DNA of 64,000 nt, from positions 204,047,632-204,111,631 of the forward strand of contig JASDDO010000006.1 of NCBI GenBank assembly GCA_030015575.1, read 5' to 3'. Under the pieces are notes generated by a model. It was given only the letters and a program-made list of their open reading frames with translations, had not been told where the DNA came from and searched no databases. Source of the DNA: Agapanthus africanus. Taxonomy: Eukaryota; Streptophyta; Magnoliopsida; Asparagales; Amaryllidaceae. The position numbers and the translations under genes are program-made. Positions 51,606-62,831 of the stretch are shown piece after piece (the first letter of the stretch is position 1; every line of letters begins with the position of its first letter).

Positions 51606-53854
51606 TATTGGAGATAGTGCCCTCAGAGTCAATTATTGGATCACAGGCACGTGATTGCAATGATTGAGGGAGGACCTATCCCGGTAAGACAGTCTTACTC
51701 AAGATGATAGTATGCTATCTGGTTTACCTTTATCATCGTGTACTGCTTTAGGTGACATGACATGTCGCTATTGCACGTTGATAGAGCCCCTAGGATACAT
51801 GCTTGACTGCCAGCAGTATGAGGGCGATCATATAAGTGAGAGCTGGAGTCTATAAGCACATCCTTAAAAGGTCCCTAGTCGTAGGAGTTTCGAGACAGGG
51901 CATCGATTCTCCAGAGTAGACTAGTGTATACAGTCGAGACCCCGACGAGGGGCGGTGGCCGGTCTCACAAGCCACTGGTGTCAGTTGGTTCACCTAAGAT
52001 GTATACAGGTGCTCATTGGGTTATGAGTACACCGGACAGGACTCGCCGGGAACATGCTAGTTGGTCTTATACCTGACGTCAGATAGCAGTTCCCAGGTGA
52101 CATGTGTATAGGTTAGTTCATCGACCTGGGGATCGTCATTTGTCTCGTGTGAGTTCCCACTGTGCTTTGATTACTACCCTACCACGGCTCAAAGGAGTCG
52201 TGCAAACAGGTTTTAGTTGGGTACAGTCCCGAGCCACATGGAGGCAGTGAGCGGATCTTCGGGGGTTTCGTCTCTCCCGGTATTGGGGGTGAGGTCGCGC
52301 TGTGTCTAGGAGAGCCATTACACGAAGTCCTTGGCCAAGGCAGGAGATTTACTGGTAAGTATTCCAGTAGTATTTCATGGTGTTCTGGGCTACACTCCGA
52401 CACGACTTGTACCGCTTTTGGGGGTCTGACTTTTACCAACCCCCTAAGCCCGACATGCGATGCTCATAGACGAACGGACCGGACTGTACGGATATTGTCA
52501 CTGACAGGCTCAGTAGGGTGTCAGGATGAGTTTGCTCATCGACGTCCCTTTTAGTCAATAGCTGGTGGCCCGTCACGTATTGGCTTATACCTCTGACGTG
52601 CTAGTGGTTAAATCCACAGCCATAGTATTGACGAGTCTTTAGAGTCCACCACACTCACAGTTACTCAAGCTTTCGGGCGAAAAGCAGTAGAGGCCGTATG
52701 GAGATATGGCAGGGTCCGATCAGATACGTGCGGTATTGCACGGATCAGGATCGGACAGTTTTGTACTAGTAGCCGTATGGTTATATGGCGGCGTTCGATC
52801 AGATACGTGCGGTATTGCACGGATCAGGATCGGACGGATATTACTAGCCGGCTTTGGTTTAAGCTGGATCCTAGTATAGTACAGTGTAGATTTTGTCTCA
52901 TTGCATTTGTATCCGGACGGAATACAGATGCGGGTGTGTATGCACAGTATGGGGGTTTTCCTGTAATTTATTACGGGACCAGTTTTCTGGAGTTGCCAGT
53001 TTGCTTTCCGTTCCGGCCGGTTTTCCTTTGTTCTGTCCCGGCCGGACTTTTCCGATGGAGGGGGTTATTTGCTATTGTGCAAATAACATTTATGGAGGGG
53101 GGTTTCTTGAAAAAGGATTTATTATGAGAGCATCTTTTCTTTTGCACCATTCTTGCATTTATTGTGAAGAGAAAGGATTTGATTTGGATGTGAATGAAGT
53201 ATGGTTGATGTTTTCTTGTCTTTAGATGTGGTCAGCTCTTCCATTCTCCTACACTCACCTCCCTTGGTATATTGTTCCATTCCTCCACCATTTTCTTAGT
53301 GTGTGAGTTTTGAGAAGAAAAGTGAGAAGGAGAAAAGAGAAGGAAAAAAAGGGAAGGAGAGAGCTTCATCTTTATCTTTGAGAGAGTAGCATTCTTGATC
53401 TCATTTTTGATGCTAGAAAAATGCAAGCACCATTTTTCTTACCTTGATTCCTCCATCATCTACAAATGGCAACAAACCCCAAAAGAGACTATGATTCTAC
53501 ACTACACTTCCTACAGCATATCTTGGACGCGTCGATTCGCCAGCTTCGCGCCCGAGTTGCCTCGGTATTGAGGTGGGAGCCCGTAAAAGCTACAGGCGAT
53601 GTGGTGCCCTTCCGGTGAGGAGGCGACGACCGGAGTTCCCGCGAGGAGATCGGAGTGGAGATGAAGACCGGAGGACTCGGATCAGTCGGTATATCTCTAA
53701 CCCATCCTCTTTTTAGCTTAGACTAGTTTAATGGCACGATCCGGGGTTTAGTGCGCGGTGGTGCCGGTTTGCTAAGTCCGCAAAAATTAAAGTTTATCAC
53801 CGTTTCCACGTTTGGCCGTCGGATTGACGGCCGGGGCGCCGCCGTGCACTTACA
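51606..53854 (+). mobile_element. Element C 5' LTR
   Basis: Begins TATTGGAGATAG, where the 3' LTR has TGTTGGAGATAG, so the terminal TG has mutated to TA. Ends …GTGCACTTACA. It contains a ~79-bp direct repeat at 52693 and 52772, each copy with the short palindrome GTGCGGTATTGCAC. The overlapping open frames at 52777-53225 are LTR sequence, as their copies in the 3' LTR show. Confidence 0.95.
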
Positions 53855-53855
53855 G

Positions 53856-53867
53856 TGGTATCAGAGC
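53856..53867 (+). promoter_or_regulatory. Primer-binding site of element C
   Basis: TGGTATCAGAGC, one base after the LTR end. Confidence 0.95.
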
Positions 53868-56160
53868 CTCGCCATTAACTTCGTCTAGCTTCGTTTGATG
53901 TGTTTTTCAGTTCCGATCGACCAAAATTCCAAAACTTGCATTTTTGTTCACATCAGTTTCTGTTGAAATATTTTGGTCTCGAAAAATTTTTCAGGTTGTA
54001 AAATATTGATGTACTGGAAAATCTAAGAACACTGTAAAATTTCGATGAAGTGATTCCACAGTAGGAGCGCGGAACCGCCGCACATACCCCCATTCCGCCG
54101 CCCTTCCGCCGCACACTGTGGAGATCACTGCACCAATTTTTTACAGAGGCTTTCTGGGCTTAAAATATGGGTTTTGGAATATTAAAATTGGGCCCAGGAT
54201 TTCTGTGAGTGCTACAGTTTTGATTGGGGGCCCACTTGTTAATGTTTGATCAATCGGAAAATTTTAAACACATTTTTCACAGTATTTACATTATATCTGC
54301 GACCGTGAATGTCACTCGATCGGTAAATCCGGTCTAACTGCTATAGCCCGGTTAGACGGATTTGCGAACGTGGCTTTCACGTTGATGTTCTATGTTTATG
54401 CTGTGATGTTGCGGATCGGTCGAGGGGGATAGCCTGGATGCAATGCTAGTACAGTGTTGTTGTATTATGTACATTTGATATTGCGGGGCGAGCGTCCGAC
54501 ATATGGACTGCCGTCACTGCCTGTTTGTATTATTCTTTTGGGGCACGACCTGGTTGCGGTCGATGTACCCGGTGTATGTATATTTTACTTTCTGTACTAG
54601 GATTACCCCGCGGAGGGGTGCACGGATAGCCGGGTTCTAGAGGGCAACATGCCCGCATCTCATGGCATTGGGACGGAGGGGGCTTCACTCTAGGATTGGC
54701 GGGCTATTCGCCGCACTCGTAGGGGGTACAGGTTGACCCAGGAGGGGTGCCCAAGTTACCGGATTCCGTGAAGTGCTGGGTGGTCCATTCACGGTGCTGA
54801 AGGGGGCTGCCTCGCTTCAGGTTTTGGCGGGTGACTTGCCGCGCCCATAGGGGTCTAGGATTTCATTGCATAGGCTATCCACACGACCAGGGGAACGTCG
54901 GGTTTCAGTAGTGGCTCTGTGAAACCCGGGGATCCCAGATATCTGTATTGTTCTGTGATGCTGTACATTTCTGTGATGTTGCATTTTATTCACGCCTTGA
55001 GCGAAATATAATATATTGGTATATATATTAGTAGATGTTGTATATGTTTTTCATCCGCGCTAGTCCAGTCCCCGCTCTGTCGTTAGTAAGCTAACCTAAC
55101 GAGTGATGACGGGACCCAGTGGCGAATGCGGATGGCATATACGTACGTCAGTATATTTTCGTTCTTTGTGGTGTGATTAATTGATGGGTCTGCGTTGATT
55201 CGGATCAATGCAAGTTAAACAAACCTATTCTGATGTTGTTGGAACACTTTTCAAAAAGCTGTTATTGCAAGGACGTTCACTTTTGTTTTGCATCGCGGTA
55301 TTCTTTTGGAATATCCTGCTCCTCAGTCGACGAGGCAAGGGCCGAGATCCCTCCACCGGGAGTGACCCCTTGGACAGAAGTTTGCGTCAGGGCATTAACT
55401 TCACTATAGCTGATTACTTTTGCTTTGCATCGTGGTATTCATTTGGAATATCCTGCACCCCATTCTACGGGGAAAGAGCCGAGATCCCTTCACCGGGAGT
55501 GACCTCTTTAGTAAAGGTTTTCGTCACTATATTTTCTAAAAAGCTATCCGTTCCTTCAACGATATCAAGTTCATTACGTTAAAGGTTTTCGCCAGAAACC
55601 ATTCGTAGCCCTCCGTCGTTTCATATGGGTAGTCAATAGTATTCAAGCTGTGTTTGTTGGCCTTAGTCAAGGCACAGTGTTTGGTAGCTATTGGATATTC
55701 ATATGCTGCATAGATAGATGCGTTGGTTTGGGACAGTCGTATAGCCTTGTTGGCCCTAGTCAAGGGCTTGTACGGGTGGGTTCAAATCAACCTGGACAAT
55801 GACAGGTAAAACTTGACATGTGACTTATGATTTGTTGGCCTTAGTCAAGGTCATAAGAGCATGGGGTAAAAATCACATCGGGAGTTTCAAAAGTACTGAA
55901 ACTTGCCAGATATGCGCATACCTTCTGGAGTGTGATACCGTGAGCGGATTCCGTCACGTTATCATGCGATGAGAGTTGGATCCCGATTCCCACTGATGAG
56001 TTAGTTTACTCCTCGGGTGACCCCGACTAATTCTTCTTTCAGGTTTGGAGGAGAATTTGAGGTACAGTGGGAGGTTTCCAGATCAGATAAATTGGTAACC
56101 ATTCTGATCTAGGATAGAGTGCACGCTGAGTGTTTCTTTTCTCTCTCTCTTTGGCAGCGA
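53868..56160 (+). mobile_element. Element C leader
   Basis: About 2.3 kb. A GC-rich CCGCCGC cluster lies at 54066-54118. A module with GGCGGG…TTGCCGC-like sequence is present twice (about 54601-54730 and 54733-54860), where D and A have it once. The ~137-bp repeat containing CACCGGGAGTGACC occurs twice (about 55270-55510), followed by the three-copy TTGGCC motif (55657, 55750, 55835) and a pyrimidine tract ending TTGGCAG (56131-56157). Confidence 0.82.
55657..55850 (+). repeat. Three-copy leader motif, element C
   Basis: TTGGCCTTAGTCAAGG, TTGGCCCTAGTCAAGG and TTGGCCTTAGTCAAGG at 55657, 55750 and 55835; spacing 93 and 85 nt, the same as in D. Confidence 0.9.
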
Positions 56161-56239
56161 CCTTTGACCCGACCCTAAGACTATGACTCAGTGACCAAGT
56201 TGACCGAACCTACTTAACACTGGCTTTTGGATTGTCAGA

Positions 56240-57040
56240 GTTGCAGACCTCATTACCACTCCTACTTTTACCCTTTTCTCCAGGACACCCCGTATTACTG
56301 CGAACGTCCACTTCCATTGGACAAAACCATCGTATGGTTAGATACGAACTCGAAGGAATTCGAGGATGGTTTCTGGTTCTGGAGAAAACGAATAGGATTA
56401 TTCAGTTGTCTTTTCTTTTCACCTTCTCTCAGGTTGCGAGTACTCCTTGGTTTAGGAGTAGTACACCTATTACGCAAATAGGATAGTCTTCTTCCAAACC
56501 ATAGGCAGGTGCCGACCGGTAGGGAATGAAGAAAACCAGTTAGCCTAAACGGTGTACAGAAGGTATTAAGTTAAGACAAAGAAAGGGATTAGTAAGAGGG
56601 CAAAGTAAATTGCGACTGATATTCACGACCAAACCAAGTATTTCTTCGCCAATCCTAAATCACCTTTGTATTTCTCCAGGACACTCCGTATCACTACGAA
56701 GATCCACAGTTTATTGGATACTCCATCGTATGGTTATATACGAACTCGAAAGGAACTTGTTCCAGTTCGGGGATGGATCCTGGTTCAGGAGAAATAGGAA
56801 TAAAGTACATTCAGGTGTCTTTTATCTTCACCTTCTCTCGCGTTGCGAGTGCTCCTAGGATTAGGACAGTACACCCTTTATGCTTATTGGATAGTCTTCT
56901 TCCAAACCATAGGCTGGTGCCGAACGGTAGGGAAGGAAGAAAACCAATTGGCCTAAAGGGGTGTGCAGAAGGTAATGACTAAAGACATATGAAGGGATTT
57001 AGAGAGGTGGCAAAGAATTATACGGTTATAGTTGTGAATC
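56240..57040 (+). repeat. Two-copy ~396-bp direct repeat in the gag position of element C
   Basis: The block starting near CTCCAGGACAC recurs with a 396-bp offset (56281 and 56677). Both copies share CATCGTATGGTTA, a CACCTTCTCTC run and GGATAGTCTTCTTCCAAACC. The open frames (up to 84 codons) are not conserved between copies, so I do not call a protein. It stands where gag should be. Its origin is unrecognised. Confidence 0.8.
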
Positions 57041-57099
57041 TGGATAATGGAAGAGGCATTACTAAGAATACCGGAATACCCCACCGAAACATTTCAATG

Positions 57100-59420
57100 T
57101 TTCAGTTTCAGCTGTGTGCTGTTAAAAGAAAACTGATTTCCCGATTGGACACTTGCTCCAGGGTATGTATTTACCAGATTTGATTCTCACATCTGTATGG
57201 CTTTACAGATGATGAGTGGGAGTAAGTTATTGGGAATTGGGTGATCATCCTCATTATATCGGGATTCGTTGTAATCGGTGATATTTAAGGAGATCACATG
57301 GGCTGTTTGCCGGTCGGCAAATGTTTGGTTTTGAATATCCGCTGTTGTGCACCAATTTCAAATTGATATATCTGTACGTCTATTTTCATAGAGTGAGATA
57401 TACCTTTTGATATTATGTCTATGACATTTACCTATATCAGTGGATGGTTAGGTAAGGAGCATTGAACAGCGGTGTAATTCTTCTTAACCAAAAGTACAGT
57501 TTTCAACCTACGACACACAGTGATTGAGTCGCAAGACTCAGGGGACTTATACAGAGTATTGTATATTGTCCAGTGTCTACTAGGACAGAGGGGTTGGTCC
57601 TCGTACTGTATTCTGTTTACTTATGACTTCTCTAGTTCTTAGACAGGTGTTTCGTAGAAACACAGGGTCTGAGTTTTGAGGAGTTATAGGTATTTGAATA
57701 GAGTAGAGAACCAGGTGTAGCAAGTATCGGGATTCTTCAAAGTGATCGAAGATGTAGATACTTGTGTATGGTATTCAGTTTATAGTAATTACTTCTCTTT
57801 CAGGTTACTCATAATTGGAAGCATTCCTAAGTTGAGTAACGCTGATCGACCTCTCTCCATTTAGTAAACATGCACTAGAGACAGCTGCATGATTTGAATC
57901 TGGTTAAATTAAATCAGTGCCTCTGGTTCTATATTGGATATAGTACAGTTCATATCTTAACATTGTTAAGGTACGGGGAGTTGTCCGGCTTATGATTAAA
58001 ACCAGACTCTGGATAACTCAAGGCACGTTTCTGTAATGGCTGTTTGTGGGTTGACCCAGGCTATGACGACGGTTGATTTTCTACCATCTGGCAGATCAAT
58101 AGAAATATTGTTCTAGACTCGCCACAGTTTTATTAAAAATGGATTTTTTCAAAAACAGTAGTGGGAGTATGGTAGAACTGGAAGTGATTCCAGAACCACA
58201 AACGATTACTGAAGATTTGATAGGAACCTAAAGATTCAATCTGATTTGACATTCCATTGGCCACTCCGCAGATAAGGTGGGTAACTTCAGGCACCCGAGA
58301 GGTACTCCGGTAGCCTCAAGGACGGTGACAGGGAAGTTCTTGTTTACCCACACTTGCCATTGTTGTTGTTCCAGGCTGCGAGACCCGGCAGGAGGATGAG
58401 TATAGCGTCGTTCTAAACATGTTTTAGAAGTGCACGTCTATATGACTCTGCCAGAGGGTTGTCGTAGTCAGTGGGAGCAGCGGAAGCATTGGTGGACATC
58501 AGGCTTATGTCTATTTATAGACTAAAGCAGATATAGCGGAGATAGATCATCTATTTCTGATATGACAGTCATAGGTTTGACATCATCAGAATAGGGGATG
58601 GATCTGTTGAGAAGGTAGTAGGAAGTGATATTCCTATACTACGATCGGTTATACTTTGGTCGTCACACGGTGGTTTCTCCACAAAGGACATGGACATTAT
58701 ATCAGACATACTGGTTACTGGATCTATGGTTTTAGATCTAGATTTGGGTGGTTTCCCAATCAGGGTACTTTGACAGCATTCTAAGAGTATTTAGAATGGA
58801 CGACTCCTGGCACGGTAGTATACCTGCAGGTAATGGAGTCACCCTCTCTAAAGGTGTCTTATAAACTAAAGTAGAGAGGGATGTGCATGATTGGCAGATC
58901 ACTTGCTTAGGCAATTGAGTCAATCATGAGATGTCAAGTACCACACCAGATGTTGTTCTTGCAGTAGGTGCAATAAGTTGATATTGATCCAATCCTGGAG
59001 AAACAGTCAGAAGCAGTTTTAGAACATAAGTGAATGTTCTAGGGAAATGATAACGGCTGCCTTCTTTAGAAGACGGTTATCATTCCAGGCTTCCAAGGTG
59101 ACAAGGACGACAAGGAGGTTGTCAGAGTTATAGTTTTTCCCTCTGACGAGGGGCAGTATTTTGGACAGGTGGTCTGAGGCAATACTGAGGGTGGCATGGC
59201 GCAGGATACTGATTAAGTTCAGTTGACGATACAGTCTAGGAAGTTTGGATTTGCAGTTCATTTATGAGCTACGTCCCATCAGACATCCAGACATTCTAAG
59301 GCAGGTATTGCTCATTTCGGGAGATGGCTTTCTCCGCGAACTTGAGATATAGAGAGACATAAAAAGAAACATCAAGGCGGATCCACTCACTGAGGCTATT
59401 CCTCGAACGTAATAGTTTCA
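57100..59420 (+). pseudogene. Element C pol relic: protease, integrase, RT and RNase H traces
   Basis: Only short islands of copia similarity remain, in the normal order and in shifting frames. They include protease SHICMALQ (about 57184-57210), RT pieces near 58400 (LNMF) and 58600-58680 (SDIPILRSVILW, resembling the segment after YVDD), a decayed RNase H stretch near 59060-59150, and KADPLTEAIPRT (about 59373-59410) before the polypurine tract. Stops occur every few dozen codons. Integrase cannot be placed with confidence. No functional enzyme is possible. Confidence 0.75.
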
Positions 59421-59512
59421 CAAAAGAGATTTGTGAAACTGACTAGTAGAGGAGTTGGGTGTTCGGTATCACACGGGCTGTGAGTATGCGACATTGCAAT
59501 AATTAGCCTTGA

Positions 59513-59527
59513 GTGCAAGTGGGAGAT
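59513..59527 (+). promoter_or_regulatory. Polypurine tract of element C
   Basis: GTGCAAGTGGGAGAT directly before the 3' LTR TGTTGG; the same motif as in B, on the opposite strand. Confidence 0.93.
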
Positions 59528-61775
59528 TGTTGGAGATAGTGCCCTCAGAGTCAATTATTGGATCACAGGCACGTGATTGCAATGATTGAGGGAGGACCTA
59601 TCCCGGTAAGACAGTCTTACTCAAGATGATAGTATGCTATCTGGTTTACCTTTATCATCGTGTACTGCTTTAGGTGACATGACATGTCGCTATTTCACGT
59701 TGATAGAGCCCCTAGGATACATGCTTGACTGCCAGCAGTATGAGGGCGATCATATAAGTGAGAGCTGGAGTCTATAAGCACATCCTTAAAAGGTCCCTAG
59801 TCGTAGGAGTTTCGAGACAGGGCATCGATTCTCCAGAGTAGACTAGTGTATACAGTCGAGACCCCGACGAGGGGCGGTGGCCGGTCTCACAAGCCACTGG
59901 TGTCAGTTGGTTCACCTAAGATGTATACAGGTGCTCATTGGGTTATGAGTACACCGGACAGGACTCGCCGGGAACATGCTAGTTGGTCTTATACCTGACC
60001 TCAGATAGCAGTTCCCAGGTGACATGTGTACAGGTTAGTTCATCGACCTGGGGATCGTCATTTGTCTCGTGTGAGTTCCCACTGTGCTTTGATTACTACC
60101 CTACCACGGCTCAAAGGAGTCGTGCAAACAGGTTTTAGTTGGGTACAGTCCCGAGCCACATGGAGGCAGTGAGCGGATCTTCGGGGGTTTCGTCTCTCCC
60201 GGTATTGGGGGTGAGGTCGCGCTGTGTCTAGGAGAGCCATTACACGAAGTCCTTGGCCAAGGCAGGAGATTTACTGGTAGGTATTCCAGTAGTATCTCAG
60301 GGTGTTCTGGGCTACACTCCGACACGACTTGTACCGCTTTTGGGGGTCTGACTTTTACCAACCCCCTAAGCCCGACATGCGATGCTCATAGACGAACGGA
60401 CCGGACTGTACGGATATTGTCACTGACAGGCTCAGTAGGGTGTCAGGATGAGTTCGCTCATCGACGTCCCTTTTAGTCAATAGCTGGTGGCCCGTCACGT
60501 ATTGGCTTATACCTCTGACGTGCTAGTGGTTAAATCCACAGCCATAGTATTGACGAGTCTTTAGAGTCCACCACACTCACAGTTACTCAAGCTTTCGGGC
60601 GAAACGCTGTAGAGGCCGTATGGAGATATGGCAGGGTCCGATCAGATACGTGCGGTATTGCACGGATCAGGATCGGACAGTTTTGTACTAGTAGCCGTAT
60701 GGTTATATGGCGGCGTTCGATCAGATACGTGCGGTATTGCACGGATCAGGATCGGACGGATATTACTAGCCGGCTTTGGTTTAAGCCGGATCCTAGTATA
60801 GTACAGTGTAGATTTTGTCTCATTGCATTTGTATCCGGACGGAATACAGATGCGGGTGTGTATGCACAGTATGGGGGTTTTCCTGTAATTTATTACGGGA
60901 CCAGTTTTCTGGAGTTGCCAGTTTGCTTTCCGTTCCGGCCGGTTTTCCTTTGTTCTGTCCCGGCCGGACTTTTCCGATGGAGGGGGTTATTTGCTATTGT
61001 GCAAATAACATTTATGGAGGGGGTTTCTTGAAAAAGGATTTATTATGAGAGCATCTTTTCTTTTGCACCATTCTTGCATTTATTGTGAAGAGAAAGGATT
61101 TGATTTGGATGTGAATGAAGTATGGTTGATGTTTTCTTGTCTTTGGATGTGGTCACCTCTTCCATTCTCCTACACTCACCTCCCTTGGTATATTGTTCCA
61201 TTCCTCCACCATTTTCTTAGTGTGTGAGTTTTGAGAAGAAAAGTGAGAAGGAGAAAAGAGAAGGAAAAAAAGGGAAGGAGAGAGCTTCATCTTCATCTTT
61301 GAGAGAGTAGCATTCTTGATCTCATTTTTGATGCTAGAAAAATGCAAGCACCATTTTTCTTACCTTGATTCCTCCATCATCTACAAATGGCAACAAACCC
61401 CAAAAGAGACTATGATTCTACACTACACTTCCTACAGCATATCTTGGACGCGTCGATTCGCCAGCTTCGCGCCCGAGTTGCCTCGGTATTGAGGTGGGAG
61501 CCCGTAAAAGCTACAGGCGATGTGGTGCCCTTCCGGTGAGGAGGCGACGACCGGAGTTCCCGCGAGGAGATCGGAGTGGAGATGAAGACCGGAGGACTCG
61601 GATCAGTCGGTATATCTCTAACCCATCCTCTTTTTAGCTTAGACTAGTTTAATGGCACGATCCGGGGTTTAGTGCGCGGTGGTGCCGGTTTGCTAAGTCC
61701 GCAAAAATTAAAGTTTATCAACGTTTCCGCGTTTGGCCGTCGGATTGACGGCCGGGGCGCCGCCGTGCACTTACA
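59528..61775 (+). mobile_element. Element C 3' LTR
   Basis: 2248 bp from TGTTGGAGATAG to …GTGCACTTACA, nearly identical to the 5' LTR, with the ~79-bp repeat at 60615 and 60694. Confidence 0.95.
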
Positions 61776-61780
61776 CAAAT
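61776..61780. repeat. Right target-site duplication of element C (CAAAT)
   Basis: Matches 51601-51605. Confidence 0.93.
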
Positions 61781-61783
61781 ATC

Positions 61784-62831
61784 ATGACTGGACTTAAGTT
61801 ACTACTAGATAAAAACATACTGACAGGGCCAAACTACAAAGATTGGCTCAGGAATGTCAAAATGGCGATCGCTTATGACAAGTTGGGGTATCTCCTTACC
61901 ACCAAAGCTCCCCCTGTCCCAGGTCCCAAAAACAGCGTCGCGGATAGGGAAATCCGTAAGACCTGGGAAATCGACTGTGCGAAGGCCAAGTGCCTCGTGC
62001 TTGCCTCTATGGACAATGAACATCAGAGGAGGCACGAGAATATGGACCTCGAATCCATATTTCTCCATACAAAAGAACTGTATGGAGAGCAATCCCGTAT
62101 CGCCAGATACGAAGTGTCGAAAAAGCTGTTTTCGGCGAGATTGGTCATCGGATCATCGGTAGCGGAACACGTGCTTAAGATGATTGGCTACATAGAGGAG
62201 CTCGTGGACCTTGGGACCACGTTGGAGAATGAGCTCTATACGGACTTGATTCTCCAGTCCCTTCCTTCCACTTACGCCCAGTTTATCCTGAACTTCAACT
62301 TGCAAGAAAAGGAAGTTGAACTTTCAGAACTCCTCAACATGCTGAGGAGTGCAGAGGGCACCCTACAGAAAGGTAGGGAAACATCCACTTTGTTTGTAGG
62401 AGGATCTTCTTCTTTTAGGTCCAAGGCGAAAGCCAAGGGAAAGAAGAAGAAAACCCCCACCAAACTAAGGGGCGGTGTTAGTAAAGTGGATACGAAGGGA
62501 AAGGCAAAGGCAACAAAGGTAGCGGGAAAGCTTGTGGATAAGGAAGAGTGCTTTTACTGTCACAAGAGTGGACACTGGAAGAAAGATTGCAGGGCTTGGA
62601 AGGCCAGAAACAAGGATCTGAAGCAAGTTGCGGCTTCAGCTTCAGGTGTGTATGTTATTGAAAACTGTCTATCAATAAACTCTACTACCTGGGTATTGGA
62701 TACCAGATCAGGATCTCATATCTGTAATTCTTTGCAGGCATTGAGAAAGCGTAGGGTTTTGAGGGCAGGTGATATGACCCTCAGAGTTGCAAACGGAGCT
62801 AGCATGGATGCTGAGGCCGTGGGGGACTATC
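61784..62831 (+). CDS. gag: Element D Gag and start of protease, 349 codons, cut by LTR E
   Basis: The longest retrotransposon frame in the window and free of stops. It starts MTGLKLLLDKN at the first ATG after the C target duplication; the frame stays open further upstream only by reading into the C LTR, so that longer version is an artefact. Residues 1-~240 form the UBN2/Retrotran_gag-type capsid region (KDWLRNVKMAIAYDKLGYLL near the start), followed by a basic Lys-rich stretch (about 205-250). A CX2CX4HX4C zinc knuckle, CFYCHKSGHWKKDC, lies at residues 256-269 and would bind the RNA genome. Protease begins at about 300, but its active-site DTG reads DTR (AGA at 62705-62707), which should abolish proteolysis. 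The frame ends inside protease at 349, where LTR E begins. Gag would package element RNA in cytoplasmic particles; whether this copy is expressed is unknown, as C separates it from the D promoter. Confidence 0.9.

Larger units (their letters stand above)
51606..61775 (+). mobile_element. Copia element C, structurally complete, non-autonomous
   Basis: A 10,170-bp element with LTRs of 2249 and 2248 bp, a primer-binding site, a polypurine tract and perfect CAAAT target duplications, inserted in element D just upstream of its gag ATG. The two LTRs show roughly 15-20 differences by eye (under 1%), so insertion is recent in relative terms. The interior has no gag and only stop-ridden pol traces, so it must have been mobilised by proteins from another element. 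Confidence 0.93.

Noticed and set aside
52777..53225. Two overlapping open frames of 110-116 codons
   Set aside because: They lie in the C 5' LTR, and the matching frames in the 3' LTR differ by a one-base indel, so there is no coding constraint.
61733..61783. Upstream in-frame start extending the D gag to 372 residues
   Set aside because: The extra 17 codons lie in the C 3' LTR and the target duplication; the C insertion created this frame extension.
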